Part shown: piece after piece, positions 24,886 through 33,769 of the stretch
Layout of the letters: each line of letters opens with the position of its first letter
Numbering within the stretch: the stretch's first letter is position 1
NCBI RefSeq assembly: GCF_029360765.1
Contig: NZ_JARKNA010000005.1
Location: forward strand, 337,506-401,505
Direction: 5' to 3'
DNA: 64,000 nt
Origin: Terrimonas pollutisoli
GTDB taxonomy: Bacteria; Bacteroidota; Bacteroidia; Chitinophagales; Chitinophagaceae
Program-made: the position numbers and the translations under genes
The notes under the pieces: generated by a model
What the model was told of the DNA's origin: nothing
The model's input: only the letters and a program-made list of their open reading frames with translations
The model's database searches: none

Positions 24886-26337
24886 ATGAAAAAAGTTCTA
24901 CTATTATTAACACTGTTTGCTGTCGCAGGTGCCAGCAGACTCCAGGCGCAATGTACCGCCGCCAATCTTAACATCATTATTAAAAGCGTCACCAGTGGCG
25001 CCAGTGGCTGCCAGGTAACACTCGATGTAAGCTTCACCGGTGATTTTAACAACGGAAATAAATTCGCATTTATTCATTTATGGGAAACAGCTCCTGTTAA
25101 CAATTATCCGAATCTTACCTATACTAATCCTCCCACGGCTGCGCAACTGGCTAATGCGATTGCTACCATTGCGATTGTGGATCCGGGCAAAAACACTGCT
25201 GCGTTGTATAATCAATATCCATCAGCGCCAGGCGTTCCGGTTAAATATTCAGGTGTTACGTTCAATAAAACAGGCAATATTTACACCATGTCAAATGTGG
25301 TGATCAATTTCTCAACCTGTAATGTACCGGTAACTGTCAAGGGAGATGTATGGGCCAGCCAGTCAGACCTGAGCCAGGTGGTGCATTGTGAAAATGATGG
25401 CATCATCACTATTCTGTTCAACAACCCGATCATTAGTGGAAATAAGCAATGTACTACTCCGCGCAAATTGAACTTATCATTTAGAAATGAACATGCCACG
25501 TTGAGTGAATCCGTTGTTGCAAACACATTTATTGATATGAATAGCGATGGAGTGATAGATATCGGCGATATCGATATAACCAACTCGTTGAGCCCCGCCT
25601 TGCCCAACCCCATGAACCTTGGACCAAATACCGAGTTGACCTTTACAAACATCTCTTATGCCCCTTACTCCAGCCAGGCATTTTATGATACAAAGCCCAT
25701 TATAGTGGTGGCCAATGCAACAGCTCCCGGCGCCGCCACCGTTACGATCACAAAAAATAATATCAATTTTCCAGGAAGCTGTACGTTGCTGCCGGTGACC
25801 TTTAGCTCTTTCACCGCCAAACGGGATAATGATTTAGTTGCCCTGCAATGGGAAACTTCTTTTGAACAAAACAACAAAGGTTTTGCCCTTGAAAGACTCA
25901 ATAATGGGGATTGGACGCAAATTGCCTTTATACCTTCCCACATGGCTAACGGTAACAGTACTTCGAAGCTGGTGTACAAATATGAAGACATCAATACTTC
26001 AAAAACCATTTCACAATACCGTATCAGGCAAATTGATTTTGACGGAAGATTTGAGTACAGCGAGATAAGATCGGTTGCAGGTGAAGCGCAATTAGGAAAG
26101 CTGATTGTTTATCCAAACCCTAGTGACAATGGCAGAGTAAGTGTGGTATTAGAGGAAGCGAAGGGCTTACATGATGCTTTATTAATAGACATCTCGGGGC
26201 GGACCATTAAACAATGGAAAGGCATCTCGAATAATTTTACTATTGATAACCTTAATCCGGGCTTATACCATCTTCGTATCCTGAGCCGGGAAACAGGTAA
26301 GCAAACAATTGAAAAAATTCTGATTACAAAAAGGTAA
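24886..26337 (+). CDS. Secreted T9SS cargo protein (type A sorting domain)
   Basis: 483 residues with signal peptide MKKVLLLLTLFAVAGASRLQAQ. Residues ~23-320 are beta-rich with scattered cysteines and include DMNSDGVIDIGDID (217-230), an EF-hand/dockerin-like calcium loop. Residues ~310-395 (LPVTFSSFTAKRDNDLVALQWETSFEQNNKGFALER) form the fibronectin-like module that very often precedes sorting domains. The last ~80 residues (KLIVYPNPSDNGRVSV to KILITKR) are the type A sorting domain. No enzymatic motif. Probably surface exposed. Confidence 0.92.
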   Translation: MKKVLLLLTLFAVAGASRLQAQCTAANLNIIIKSVTSGASGCQVTLDVSFTGDFNNGNKFAFIHLWETAPVNNYPNLTYTNPPTAAQLANAIATIAIVDPGKNTAALYNQYPSAPGVPVKYSGVTFNKTGNIYTMSNVVINFSTCNVPVTVKGDVWASQSDLSQVVHCENDGIITILFNNPIISGNKQCTTPRKLNLSFRNEHATLSESVVANTFIDMNSDGVIDIGDIDITNSLSPALPNPMNLGPNTELTFTNISYAPYSSQAFYDTKPIIVVANATAPGAATVTITKNNINFPGSCTLLPVTFSSFTAKRDNDLVALQWETSFEQNNKGFALERLNNGDWTQIAFIPSHMANGNSTSKLVYKYEDINTSKTISQYRIRQIDFDGRFEYSEIRSVAGEAQLGKLIVYPNPSDNGRVSVVLEEAKGLHDALLIDISGRTIKQWKGISNNFTIDNLNPGLYHLRILSRETGKQTIEKILITKR

Positions 26338-26382
26338 TATCTCTTTGATCATCCTTCTTTCGATTTCTAAGGTGTACTACAG

Positions 26383-26411
26383 GGCCCCGGTTTCAACCGG
26401 GGTCTTTTTTT
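26383..26411 (+). terminator. Intrinsic terminator of the T9SS cargo gene
   Basis: CCCCGGTT pairs with AACCGGGG around a 2-base loop, extended by a G-U pair, followed by a run of eight or more T residues. Confidence 0.85.
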
Positions 26412-26568
26412 TACTGAAACGGTTTCGGTAAGCTACAATCTTACAAAATACCGGCACGTGAGACACGTGCCGGGGCATTCTTTATTTTTATGGGTACTAA
26501 CATAGCTGAGCGAAGACGCTTCATATAGCTTTAACACACGCCTCGAAGAGCTGGGATATTTGAACACA

Positions 26569-27009
26569 CTACCTTTTTAAAGATATCAGTGTAACTAAAT
26601 CAATAGTACTGTCTTTTGAAAATTGTAAGTGCAAACTATAATTATCAAAAGTATATTTATCCCAAAATGGAATTATTTTATTGTCCATAGTATCAACCTG
26701 CCCCCCTCCGGATTTTTGGGGTTGTCCGAGGATACTTCGTGATATCTCCCGAGTATAAGAAAACTGTAAATTTTGAGGTAAATCGTCTTTATATTGACTC
26801 GCATTTTGATCATTATCTTTACCTGAAAAAAAATGTATTGCTTTAATAGATAAATCTTCTCTAAGTACAAGATCTATTCCTAGTTGTTTGTTGAACAAAA
26901 AATACACGTCAATTCCCTGTTCCATGACTATTGAATCAAAGTACTTGCTATATAATATAATCTTTTGTATTTCTGATATATTTTTGTCAATCCAGTCTGT
27001 TATTCCCAT
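26569..27009 (-). CDS. Hypothetical protein, possibly immunity-like
   Basis: 146 residues, locally more AT-rich than its neighbours. No signal or membrane segment. The C-terminal half reads ISRSILGQPQKSGGGQVDT, then IPFWDKYTFDNYSLHLQFSKDSTIDLVTLISL. That plan (short LG-P-SGGG loop, W-D-Y, then LHxQ strands) resembles small proteins found beside polymorphic toxins, but I cannot name a family and no toxin gene is near. It may be an orphan from a larger cassette. Start ATG 27009 is the only good candidate. Confidence 0.55.
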   Translation of the reverse strand: MGITDWIDKNISEIQKIILYSKYFDSIVMEQGIDVYFLFNKQLGIDLVLREDLSIKAIHFFSGKDNDQNASQYKDDLPQNLQFSYTREISRSILGQPQKSGGGQVDTMDNKIIPFWDKYTFDNYSLHLQFSKDSTIDLVTLISLKR

Positions 27010-27317
27010 TTTATTTACAGCGTTTTATTTGTTGATGTGGTGTTGTTTTATTGAAACGGTTTAGACAATTTATCTATTGTGGCTTTCCCTCCGTCCAACT
27101 GCATCTTGCCCGCAATAAATAGCTCAGATAGTTTTGCAGGAAAAAGTAAATGCAAACAAGGGAACAACTGCAGGGACAAAAGTATGATATGATAGAGCAA
27201 TGGGTCTTCTTTTTGCACGACGGTATGGATATACTTACAAACATCTCAGAATTTTTAATTGTCAGGTCAAAACTTTCCCATTTCGTATATTACAGCCCCT
27301 TATCGTTAAGCCAGCTT
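27010..27317. other. Intergenic stretch between divergent genes
   Basis: 308 bases. A frame running into the WYL regulator from about 27150 lacks protein-like content until ATG 27318 and is treated as non-coding. Nothing else is seen. Confidence 0.4.
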
Positions 27318-28007
27318 ATGAATCGCATTGACAGACTATTTAGCATTTTAACTTACCTGCAGTCCAAAAAATTTGTACCGGCAGAAAAGATTGCTGAGAA
27401 ATTCAAAATAAGTGTTCGCACTGTTTACCGGGATATTAGGGCACTTGGCGAATCAGGAATTCCTATCAGCTTTGAACAGCAACGGGGATATTTTGTCGTG
27501 CAAGGCTATTTTTTGCCCCCGGTTTCCTTTAGCACGGAAGAAGCCAATGCTTTTTTACTGATGGAAGCAATTGTATCCGGCTTTTCCGATAAATCGATCC
27601 AAACGCATTATTCAAATGGCTTAAATAAGATAAAAGCTGTTTTACGATCGTCTCAAAAAGAGAAGGTAGACACACTTTCTGACAACATTAAATTGCAGGT
27701 GCCGGCAAGCATCCGCTACGATTTTGAATACCTGTCGATCATTCAAACCAGTATATCATCACGCATGATATTAGAGCTTGATTATAAAAATAATAACGAA
27801 GAAATAAGCAAACGCCAGGTGGAGCCGATCGGGCTTGTATTCTATGCCTTTAGCTGGCACCTGATAGGCTGGTGCCATATGCGTAATGACTACCGCGATT
27901 TTAAAGTGGCCCGTATCCTGAAACTGAGAAATACTGATCTGCCATTTACAAAACAGGATCATATCGAACTGGATAGTTATATGAAAATGCTTCCCGTAAA
28001 TTATTAA
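27318..28007 (+). CDS. YafY-family WYL-domain transcriptional regulator
   Basis: 229 residues from ATG 27318, where the family N-terminus MNRIDRLFSILTYLQSKKFV begins. A winged helix-turn-helix (about 1-60, KIAEKFKISVRTVYRDIRAL) precedes the WYL ligand-binding domain (about 130-215, with QVEPIGLVFYAFSWHLIGWC and FKVARI). The canonical W-Y-L triad reads FSWHLIGW here. Members usually repress or activate adjacent genes in response to a small molecule or nucleic-acid ligand. The DinB gene 94 bases downstream, with a palindrome between them, is the likely target. Confidence 0.9.
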   Translation: MNRIDRLFSILTYLQSKKFVPAEKIAEKFKISVRTVYRDIRALGESGIPISFEQQRGYFVVQGYFLPPVSFSTEEANAFLLMEAIVSGFSDKSIQTHYSNGLNKIKAVLRSSQKEKVDTLSDNIKLQVPASIRYDFEYLSIIQTSISSRMILELDYKNNNEEISKRQVEPIGLVFYAFSWHLIGWCHMRNDYRDFKVARILKLRNTDLPFTKQDHIELDSYMKMLPVNY

Positions 28008-28044
28008 TCTCTTTTTTAAAAAAATTTCCTTTCCAAAAATTACA

Positions 28045-28062
28045 CTGACATAGGGCTGTCAG
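28045..28062. promoter_or_regulatory. Candidate operator of the WYL regulator
   Basis: Perfect inverted repeat CTGACA-N6-TGTCAG in the 94-base gap between the regulator stop and the DinB ATG. It lies just upstream of a promoter-like TATTTTG (about 28074), so binding there would affect RNA polymerase access. Confidence 0.5.
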
Positions 28063-28101
28063 TAGCCGTTGGTTATTTTGTTGTATCAAAAACAAATAAC
28101 T

Positions 28102-28599
28102 ATGTCAATGATCAACATGCTACTGAAAGAAATGGACAAAGAAGCTATCACCACCCGTAAGATGCTGGAACGGGTGCCGGATGATAAGTACGACTGGAAA
28201 CCCCATGAAAAAAGTATGACGATCCGCAGGCTGGCCACGCATATTGCGGAATTACCATCCTGGGTGAGTATGACGCTTACAACCAATGAACTTGATTTTG
28301 CAAACAACCCTTATCAGCCTGTCCCCATTAACAACAATGAAGAGCTGCTCGCCTACTTTGAACGTTCTTATGCGGAAGGAAGGGCAGAACTTGAAAAAGC
28401 AACAGACAAGGACCTCGAACCCGATTGGACACTGCGTAATGGAGAGCAAATATATAGTGTGGAAAGCAAGGGAGATGTTATCCGGATGAGTTATAACCAA
28501 ACCGTACATCACAGGGCGCAACTGGGAGTGTTTCTTCGGCTTTTAAATGTTCCTATTCCCGGCAGCTATGGTCCCAGCGCCGATGAAATGAATTTTTAA
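28102..28599 (+). CDS. DinB-family protein
   Basis: 165 residues from ATG 28102; an upstream in-frame start would run through the promoter region. A four-helix bundle of the DinB/YfiT type: INMLLKEMDKEAITTRKMLERVPDDKYDWKPH, then IRRLATHIAELPSWV, and the final YNQTVHHRAQLGVFLRLL. Three histidines (in KPHEKS/THIAEL and VHHRAQ) are placed as in the metal-binding site of the family. Possible thiol transferase or hydrolase; the true reaction is unknown. Controlled, by inference, by the neighbouring WYL protein. Confidence 0.9.
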   Translation: MSMINMLLKEMDKEAITTRKMLERVPDDKYDWKPHEKSMTIRRLATHIAELPSWVSMTLTTNELDFANNPYQPVPINNNEELLAYFERSYAEGRAELEKATDKDLEPDWTLRNGEQIYSVESKGDVIRMSYNQTVHHRAQLGVFLRLLNVPIPGSYGPSADEMNF

Positions 28600-28611
28600 T
28601 TAAAACATATT

Positions 28612-28684
28612 ATCCACAGAGACAAACTCACTACTCATGTAAACTACCAATTACATGCTTGCTACAGGTCTCTGTGGATTTTTC
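28612..28684 (+). terminator. Large branched terminator hairpin after the DinB gene
   Basis: ATCCACAGAGAC pairs perfectly with GTCTCTGTGGAT (12 bp). The 44-base loop contains a second perfect hairpin, CATGTAA / TTACATG. Five T residues follow. Confidence 0.7.
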
Positions 28685-28738
28685 GGGCCCATTTCCTGCT
28701 TAATCTTTTCGTTTGTTTTTAATACTTAATTATTTTTT

Positions 28739-29260
28739 ATGACTAGCGTAATATTGGATGCAGACGCAGAATTTAGCATCGGACCATCTGCGCAATCATC
28801 TTCCTTTGATTTTGATTTTCTCGCCGGTCGTTGGAATATTCACAATCGCAAACTGAAAAAAAGACTGGCTAATTCCACAGAATGGTTTGAATTTGATGCA
28901 GAACAAGAAATGCGAATCATTCTAAATGGCATCGGCAATACTGATCTCTTCAAAACAACCATCGACGGCAAGCCCTTTGAAGGAATGACGCTCCGGCTTT
29001 TTGATCCGGTCACCAGGCTATGGAGTATTTATTGGGCTGACAGTAATAAAGGCGTTCTTGATCCACCTGTCATGGGATCGTTTGAAAATAATATCGGTAC
29101 TTTCTATGGCAGGGATGTTTTTGATGGGAAAGAAATCATTGTAAAATTCAACTGGGATAAAACCAATCCTGATAAACCTGTCTGGAGCCAGGCCTTTTCC
29201 GAAAATAACGGTGCAACATGGGAATGGAATTGGTATATGTACATGACAAGGATAGATTAA
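28739..29260 (+). CDS. DUF1579-like cytoplasmic protein
   Basis: 173 residues without a signal peptide. Core motifs FDFDFLAGRWNIHNRKLKKR, LRLFDPVTRLWSIYWADS, FYGRDVFDGKEIIVKFNWDK and WSQAFSENNGATWEWNWYMYMTR match the beta-barrel of the DUF1579-type family. In that family a sugar- or lipid-like ligand has been supposed but not shown. The first 20 residues (MTSVILDADAEFSIGPSAQ) look like a flexible tail. Monocistronic or grouped with the NIPSNAP gene. Confidence 0.8.
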   Translation: MTSVILDADAEFSIGPSAQSSSFDFDFLAGRWNIHNRKLKKRLANSTEWFEFDAEQEMRIILNGIGNTDLFKTTIDGKPFEGMTLRLFDPVTRLWSIYWADSNKGVLDPPVMGSFENNIGTFYGRDVFDGKEIIVKFNWDKTNPDKPVWSQAFSENNGATWEWNWYMYMTRID

Positions 29261-29278
29261 TATTCGAACAGTAACAAG

Positions 29279-29377
29279 ATGCTAACGATGATGGAAATGG
29301 TAACAAACCTGTTGACAAATATTACCCACGCAATCCTGAATAGCTTGTACAGGTATTTGCGGTCGGGGTTGTTTTAA
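29279..29377 (+). CDS. Possible 32-residue amphipathic peptide
   Basis: ATG at 29279 gives a frame rich in Leu, Met and Ile with a basic end (NSLYRYLRSGLF). It fits between the DUF1579-like and NIPSNAP genes without overlap. The sequence would fold as one amphipathic helix. No ribosome binding site stands out and no family is recognised, so this is a weak candidate. Confidence 0.2.
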   Translation: MLTMMEMVTNLLTNITHAILNSLYRYLRSGLF

Positions 29378-29394
29378 AATTTACCTGGTACACT

Positions 29395-30045
29395 ATGGTG
29401 ATGGAACTTCGCAACTATTTATTAAAGCCCGGCGTAAGGGATGAATTTATCCGGTATTTTAAAAAGCATTTTATTGATTCACAAAAATCCACGGGCGCAT
29501 TCATTCCGGCAATGTTCACAATTAAGGATGAGCCCGATCGTTTTTTTTGGATCCGTGGATTTGACAGCATGGAGCAGAGAAGCAAATTTTTATTCGCATT
29601 CTATGGTGGCGAAGTTTGGAAGAAATTTGGGCCAGCGGCGAATGATATGATGCTGGAGTGGCATAATGTGCACCTGGTAAAGCCTTTGGCCGATAAGGTT
29701 GCGTCATTTGCAAACAAAAAAGGAATTTATGTAGTTGATTTTTATCGATCGGTGGATCATGAGTTTGAATCCTTAATCCAATTATTCAATAAAGAATGGA
29801 TTCCTCTTCATGCCCTGGAGAACATCACAAACATTACACTATGGATAAGTGAAATGGGAGAGAATGATTTTCCCAGGCTTTCCGTGTACCAGTTTGAAGA
29901 TCTTCTGATCGTAATTACACACTACAAGAATGAGAAAGAATACCAATTCAGGCTAAACCATCTTAATGCATTTCATAGTGAATTAGTAAACGCTGTTGCC
30001 GGAAAAATAACGGATAAAAAAAGCATTATACTTTATCCTGTATAA
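29395..30045 (+). CDS. NIPSNAP-family protein
   Basis: 216 residues made of two ferredoxin-like halves, as in the dimeric alpha-beta barrel NIPSNAP family. The first half reads MVMELRNYLLKPGVRDEFIRYFKKHF with FFWIRGFDSMEQRSKFLFAFY. The second is KGIYVVDFYRSVDHEFESLIQLFNKEWIPLH. A second ATG at 29401 is equally possible. Family function in bacteria is undefined; structural relatives are small monooxygenases or isomerases. No metal or cofactor motif is seen. Confidence 0.85.
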   Translation: MVMELRNYLLKPGVRDEFIRYFKKHFIDSQKSTGAFIPAMFTIKDEPDRFFWIRGFDSMEQRSKFLFAFYGGEVWKKFGPAANDMMLEWHNVHLVKPLADKVASFANKKGIYVVDFYRSVDHEFESLIQLFNKEWIPLHALENITNITLWISEMGENDFPRLSVYQFEDLLIVITHYKNEKEYQFRLNHLNAFHSELVNAVAGKITDKKSIILYPV

Positions 30046-30065
30046 TTATTATAAAAAATTTTGAA

Positions 30066-30097
30066 AATAAAAAGCCATCCGCCTGAAGCGGATGGCT
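30066..30097 (-). terminator. Minus-strand terminator beyond the FUSC gene
   Basis: AGCCATCCGC pairs perfectly with GCGGATGGCT around CTGAA. Only in the minus direction is it followed by T residues (TTTTATTTT). It therefore ends a transcript that includes the tiny peptide frame at 30139-30186. Confidence 0.8.
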
Positions 30098-30138
30098 CCC
30101 CTGCATATAGGGGCAGATTATTTTTTGGAGTGGCCCGG

Positions 30139-30186
30139 TTACCCGATAATAACCGAAGGCGTCCATGATTTATCTGTTGATTGCAT
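30139..30186 (-). CDS. 15-residue peptide gene with a very strong ribosome binding site
   Basis: On the minus strand AAAGGAGGTATTC leads directly into ATG at 30186 and the frame MQSTDKSWTPSVIIG, followed by TAA. The spacing of five bases between GGAGG and ATG is good, and such a perfect anti-Shine-Dalgarno match is rare here. A terminator lies 42 bases downstream on the same strand, and the FUSC gene ends 60 bases upstream. The frame therefore sits in a transcript 3' end of its own. The product could be a small peptide, a precursor or a regulatory leader. No family is recognised by me. Confidence 0.4.
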   Translation of the reverse strand: MQSTDKSWTPSVIIG

Positions 30187-30246
30187 GAATACCTCCTTTT
30201 TGTTTGGTGAGCAATGAAATTACAAAACGCCTGACAAAAAAATAAA

Positions 30247-32472
30247 TTAATTGACCATAACTTTTTTTGAGATTTTTTGAAGATCCTGTGTCGTTTTGTA
30301 TACAAAATAAAATTGATCTGTAATAGATTTAAAAGTGGACAGATATCGTTTATTGCCTGATTCCAATACTCCCTGTTGAAGTTCCTGTTGGCGGGTTTGC
30401 ATGAGAGCATTGATTTTTTTATCAAGTAAAGCCTGCGGGTTATCCGTAGATCGTTGCGGTGGATTGAACTGAGGATTTGCCAATAGCTTTGCAGCAATGT
30501 TCAACTCTGCTACACTCGCCTTTATCAAGGGCTGATAATCCTCCATAATATACTCTGGTTTTAATGAATCAGCATAATAGCTCAATGTAGCCATATGTGA
30601 TACCAGCATATGCGATAACACAACAAAACGATGTACCTCTTTTGAATCTTTTCGTTTGCTTTTTGGCTCTGATAACATCCGGGTAAAAGCATCTGATACA
30701 TTCGCCAGCGAAACCCAGGCGTATTTTCTCTTTTCCTTGGATAATTCTTTATTATAAGGCTGACCGGTAAAAACATAAGCCACACTTTCAAAATAATCGC
30801 TGATGTCCGTGATAACTTGCTTCATCAACTCTCCTATTTGCTGACGTTCCCATATAGGCGGCAATAAAAACGAAGCAAGAAAACCAATGATGCAACCCAG
30901 TGCAGTATCAACGATTCTTTCTTCCACTACCTTGTTGAAATCAGTAGGCTCCAGCAAGTGAAACATAAACAACAGGTAGATCGTAATCATCACCACACTC
31001 ACCAGGTATTTCCAGCGCATAAAACTGTAGGCGCCAACCATACTAATAGCCAACAGTACAAGAATAGCCGTATTGTCTTTTACAAAATATAAAATGCCCC
31101 AGCCGATGGCTACACCGATCAATGTACCTGTCAAACGTTCGATATTTCTTTGCTTGCTAAGGCTATATCCCGGTTTTATAATGACGATTACTGTAAGCAA
31201 TATCCAATAGCCATGACCAAAAGGCAATAACAGGCCAATAAAATAAGCAGCTACAGCGGCGACGCTGATACGTAAAGAATGCCTGAAAATATTTGACTGC
31301 AGCGAAAAGTTAGACAGAAACTGTTGTGGATCGATGGTCTGCCTCGTGACGTATTTGGAAGGATCGGGTGTGTTTACCTTTATATTGCGAAGCTTACGGT
31401 CATAGGACGTATACTGGTGCAATGTTCGTATCCGTGCAGCTATATCATCTATGCTGTCGAGGATGTGACGAAGGCTGATGAAACCTTCAAGATTAGTGGG
31501 ATTTAAAATTTTAAGCCTGAGCTGTTGCAGGTGTTCTCTCTCTTCTACCAGGTCCTTGTCAATCCGCTGATCATAGCCGGATGCTCGCCCACTGCTTAAC
31601 GAGAGTGCGATTTCGTCGAGTTCGTCAGCCAGCATTAAAATAATATCCCTGTATTCGGTGAGGATAGGTGTATCGTCAAAATAGGCGTGCAATTTCTTGT
31701 AGTCAAGATGCGAAGCCATGGTTCGTTCCAACAGGTCTGACACGTCGAGGAACACCATCATTAAAATGCGGCTTATATGTGTTGATTCTTTTACTATACT
31801 TCTCGTTTTAAAAAGTATTTCGGCCAGCAGCTCCTGCTTTTGTTGTACCTCCACCTGTGTTTGCATCAGGTGCTCGTAACACTTATCGATGTCAACGCCG
31901 GTTGCATAAAATTGTGCTCTTGCCCGCAGGTACCTGGCAGCGGCAAGCACATATTCTCCCATCACCTGTTGTATCAGTTTGTAGGGACGTATGCTATATA
32001 AAATAAGACTAAGCAAAGTGTACCACATGCCGCCGGCGAAAATGTATAAGGCAAAATAAACGACCTGCCAACCCTTCAACCCTTCATGGGTCATCATCAC
32101 CATCGCCAGCAGAGCTGCAATGCCGATCGCAGTTACCCTTGCCCCGTAAACCCCTATCATCGAAAAGAAAAAGCAAAGGATGGGCAGCAGGATCATGAAC
32201 ATCCATGTTTGCTGCAATGAATAGCCTACCATCAGGGCAACGATAAAAATGATACCACAACAGGCCAGCAACCCATTCCTGCGATGGTGTATTGGGCCCG
32301 GATTATCGGTAATGCTTGCACAGACCGCACCAAGTGACAGGAAAATTCCTGTTTGCAAATGACCGAAATAGCCAAAGATCAGCGAGGGTAACAATACGCC
32401 GGCAGTAATGCGAACACCATCAGCCAGGTAATGACTATTGATAAATCTCCGGTATTCTTTAATGTAATCCAT
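30247..32472 (-). CDS. FUSC/YccS-type inner-membrane transporter-like protein
   Basis: 741 residues. Two membrane blocks of about five or six helices each (about 15-165 and 395-535) are separated and followed by long soluble helical segments, the plan of the YccS/YhfK/FusC group. The second block contains GHGYWILLTVIVIIKPGYSLSKQRNIERLTGTLIGVAIGW, broken here across helices, the family's most conserved part. Relatives export aromatic acids or confer fusaric acid resistance; the substrate here is unknown. The gene is divergent from an AraC regulator that could control it. Confidence 0.9.
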   Translation of the reverse strand: MDYIKEYRRFINSHYLADGVRITAGVLLPSLIFGYFGHLQTGIFLSLGAVCASITDNPGPIHHRRNGLLACCGIIFIVALMVGYSLQQTWMFMILLPILCFFFSMIGVYGARVTAIGIAALLAMVMMTHEGLKGWQVVYFALYIFAGGMWYTLLSLILYSIRPYKLIQQVMGEYVLAAARYLRARAQFYATGVDIDKCYEHLMQTQVEVQQKQELLAEILFKTRSIVKESTHISRILMMVFLDVSDLLERTMASHLDYKKLHAYFDDTPILTEYRDIILMLADELDEIALSLSSGRASGYDQRIDKDLVEEREHLQQLRLKILNPTNLEGFISLRHILDSIDDIAARIRTLHQYTSYDRKLRNIKVNTPDPSKYVTRQTIDPQQFLSNFSLQSNIFRHSLRISVAAVAAYFIGLLLPFGHGYWILLTVIVIIKPGYSLSKQRNIERLTGTLIGVAIGWGILYFVKDNTAILVLLAISMVGAYSFMRWKYLVSVVMITIYLLFMFHLLEPTDFNKVVEERIVDTALGCIIGFLASFLLPPIWERQQIGELMKQVITDISDYFESVAYVFTGQPYNKELSKEKRKYAWVSLANVSDAFTRMLSEPKSKRKDSKEVHRFVVLSHMLVSHMATLSYYADSLKPEYIMEDYQPLIKASVAELNIAAKLLANPQFNPPQRSTDNPQALLDKKINALMQTRQQELQQGVLESGNKRYLSTFKSITDQFYFVYKTTQDLQKISKKVMVN

Positions 32473-32615
32473 GCGGGAGTGTAAATATACTGACTGGTGC
32501 TTTTTACCTCCGCCAAAAAATAATTGCCAAACGCCGAAAAGTTATTCAATCCGGGTTCATCCTGTTATTTTAATGCTTAACTTAATATAGCCATTCTAAC
32601 CTGTAAAACTGCAGT

Positions 32616-33497
32616 ATGCTCAACACTTACGATTTCCAGGTTGAACATCCCGAAATGTTTTCGCAACTGGCCGTTAAAGACCTCTTGTTTTTGTATTATA
32701 AATGTCCGCAGGAGGAAAAAAAAATAAATCTTTACACCCACTTCAATAAAATCATCTTTGTACTGGAAGGAAAGAAACTGATCCATCACCGGGACCGGTC
32801 CTGGATGCTTACCAGGGACACCGCTGTTTTTATAAAAAAAACGGCCTACAACCAGGAAAGGTTTTGGGAAATAGACTGGGAGGTGCTTTGTTTCTATTGT
32901 CCCGATGACTACCTGAAAAAAGTGTTTGATGAATATCGCCTGCATTTTTCGCTAAAAGACGCTATGGTTCCCTCGCCGGACATGCTGATTGAAATTAATG
33001 TGAATGCAGCTACCCGCGCCTTTTTCTACAGCATCGTCCCCTACTTCAGGCAAAAACCTCAGCCGGCTGAAGATTTGCTGGCACTCAAATTCAAGGAACT
33101 GATTTTTAGTATTCTTTCAAATCCCGCCAATTCGGCTTTGCTTTCTTATGTAAATAAAGTCAGTGATCAAAGAAAGCCTTTGTTACAGGACATCATGGAA
33201 GCCAATTTTACTTTCAATTTATCCCTGGCCGAATTTGCCAGGATCGCACAACGCAGCCTTGCCACTTTCAAAAGAGATTTTATCGAAGTCTTTCACACCA
33301 CACCGGGAAAATGGCTTGCAGAAAAAAGACTGGAATATGCACAACAGCTTTTGGACACAAGCACAAAAAATGTAAGCGAAATTGCCTACGATTGCGGCTT
33401 CGAAAATGCTACACACTTTAGCCGGGTGTTTAAAGAAAAATTTGGGTACCCTCCTTTACAATACAGAAAACTAAATGTCCATCCTGTACCACAATAG
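32616..33497 (+). CDS. AraC-family transcriptional regulator (ExsA-like N-terminus)
   Basis: 293 residues. The N-terminal ~170 residues form a cupin-like sensing domain (VFVLEGKKLIHHRDRSWMLTRDTAVFIKKTAYNQERF resembles the ExsA/PchR-type). Two helix-turn-helix units follow at ~190-285: FARIAQRSLATFKRDFIEVFHTTPGKWLAEKRL, then SEIAYDCGFENATHFSRVFKEKFGYPPLQYRK, the classical AraC signature. Divergent from the FUSC gene with 140 bases between the starts, a plausible regulator-target pair. Confidence 0.92.
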   Translation: MLNTYDFQVEHPEMFSQLAVKDLLFLYYKCPQEEKKINLYTHFNKIIFVLEGKKLIHHRDRSWMLTRDTAVFIKKTAYNQERFWEIDWEVLCFYCPDDYLKKVFDEYRLHFSLKDAMVPSPDMLIEINVNAATRAFFYSIVPYFRQKPQPAEDLLALKFKELIFSILSNPANSALLSYVNKVSDQRKPLLQDIMEANFTFNLSLAEFARIAQRSLATFKRDFIEVFHTTPGKWLAEKRLEYAQQLLDTSTKNVSEIAYDCGFENATHFSRVFKEKFGYPPLQYRKLNVHPVPQ

Positions 33498-33725
33498 TCA
33501 GATTATTCTGTGGTCACTGGTTTGATTGATTTTTAATAGCGAGTTGCACTACTACCCTTCATCCAACACAAACCCGTACCAAGTAAGCGGCTTTACTCTG
33601 CCCTGGCTTTTCAGTTCATATTTTTTTAATTGAGCTTAACAGACAGGTTTTTGAACTTTTAAGAAAAACGCTTCGCAACGATGCATAATAACTTTATGCT
33701 GGTCTTGTAAGCTATCATTAACCCC

Positions 33726-33752
33726 GCCTGCCCTGTCTGGCGACAGGCAGGC
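33726..33752. repeat. GC-rich intergenic palindrome
   Basis: GCCTGCCCTGTC and GACAGGCAGGC form a stem with one bulged C around TGGC. It is followed by TTTAAAAAATTT and ends 17 bases before the BBE gene. It may terminate upstream transcription or be a dispersed repeat; a similar CCTGCCC..GTCAGACA fragment occurs at about 46490. Confidence 0.5.
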
Positions 33753-33769
33753 TTTAAAAAATTTACCTC

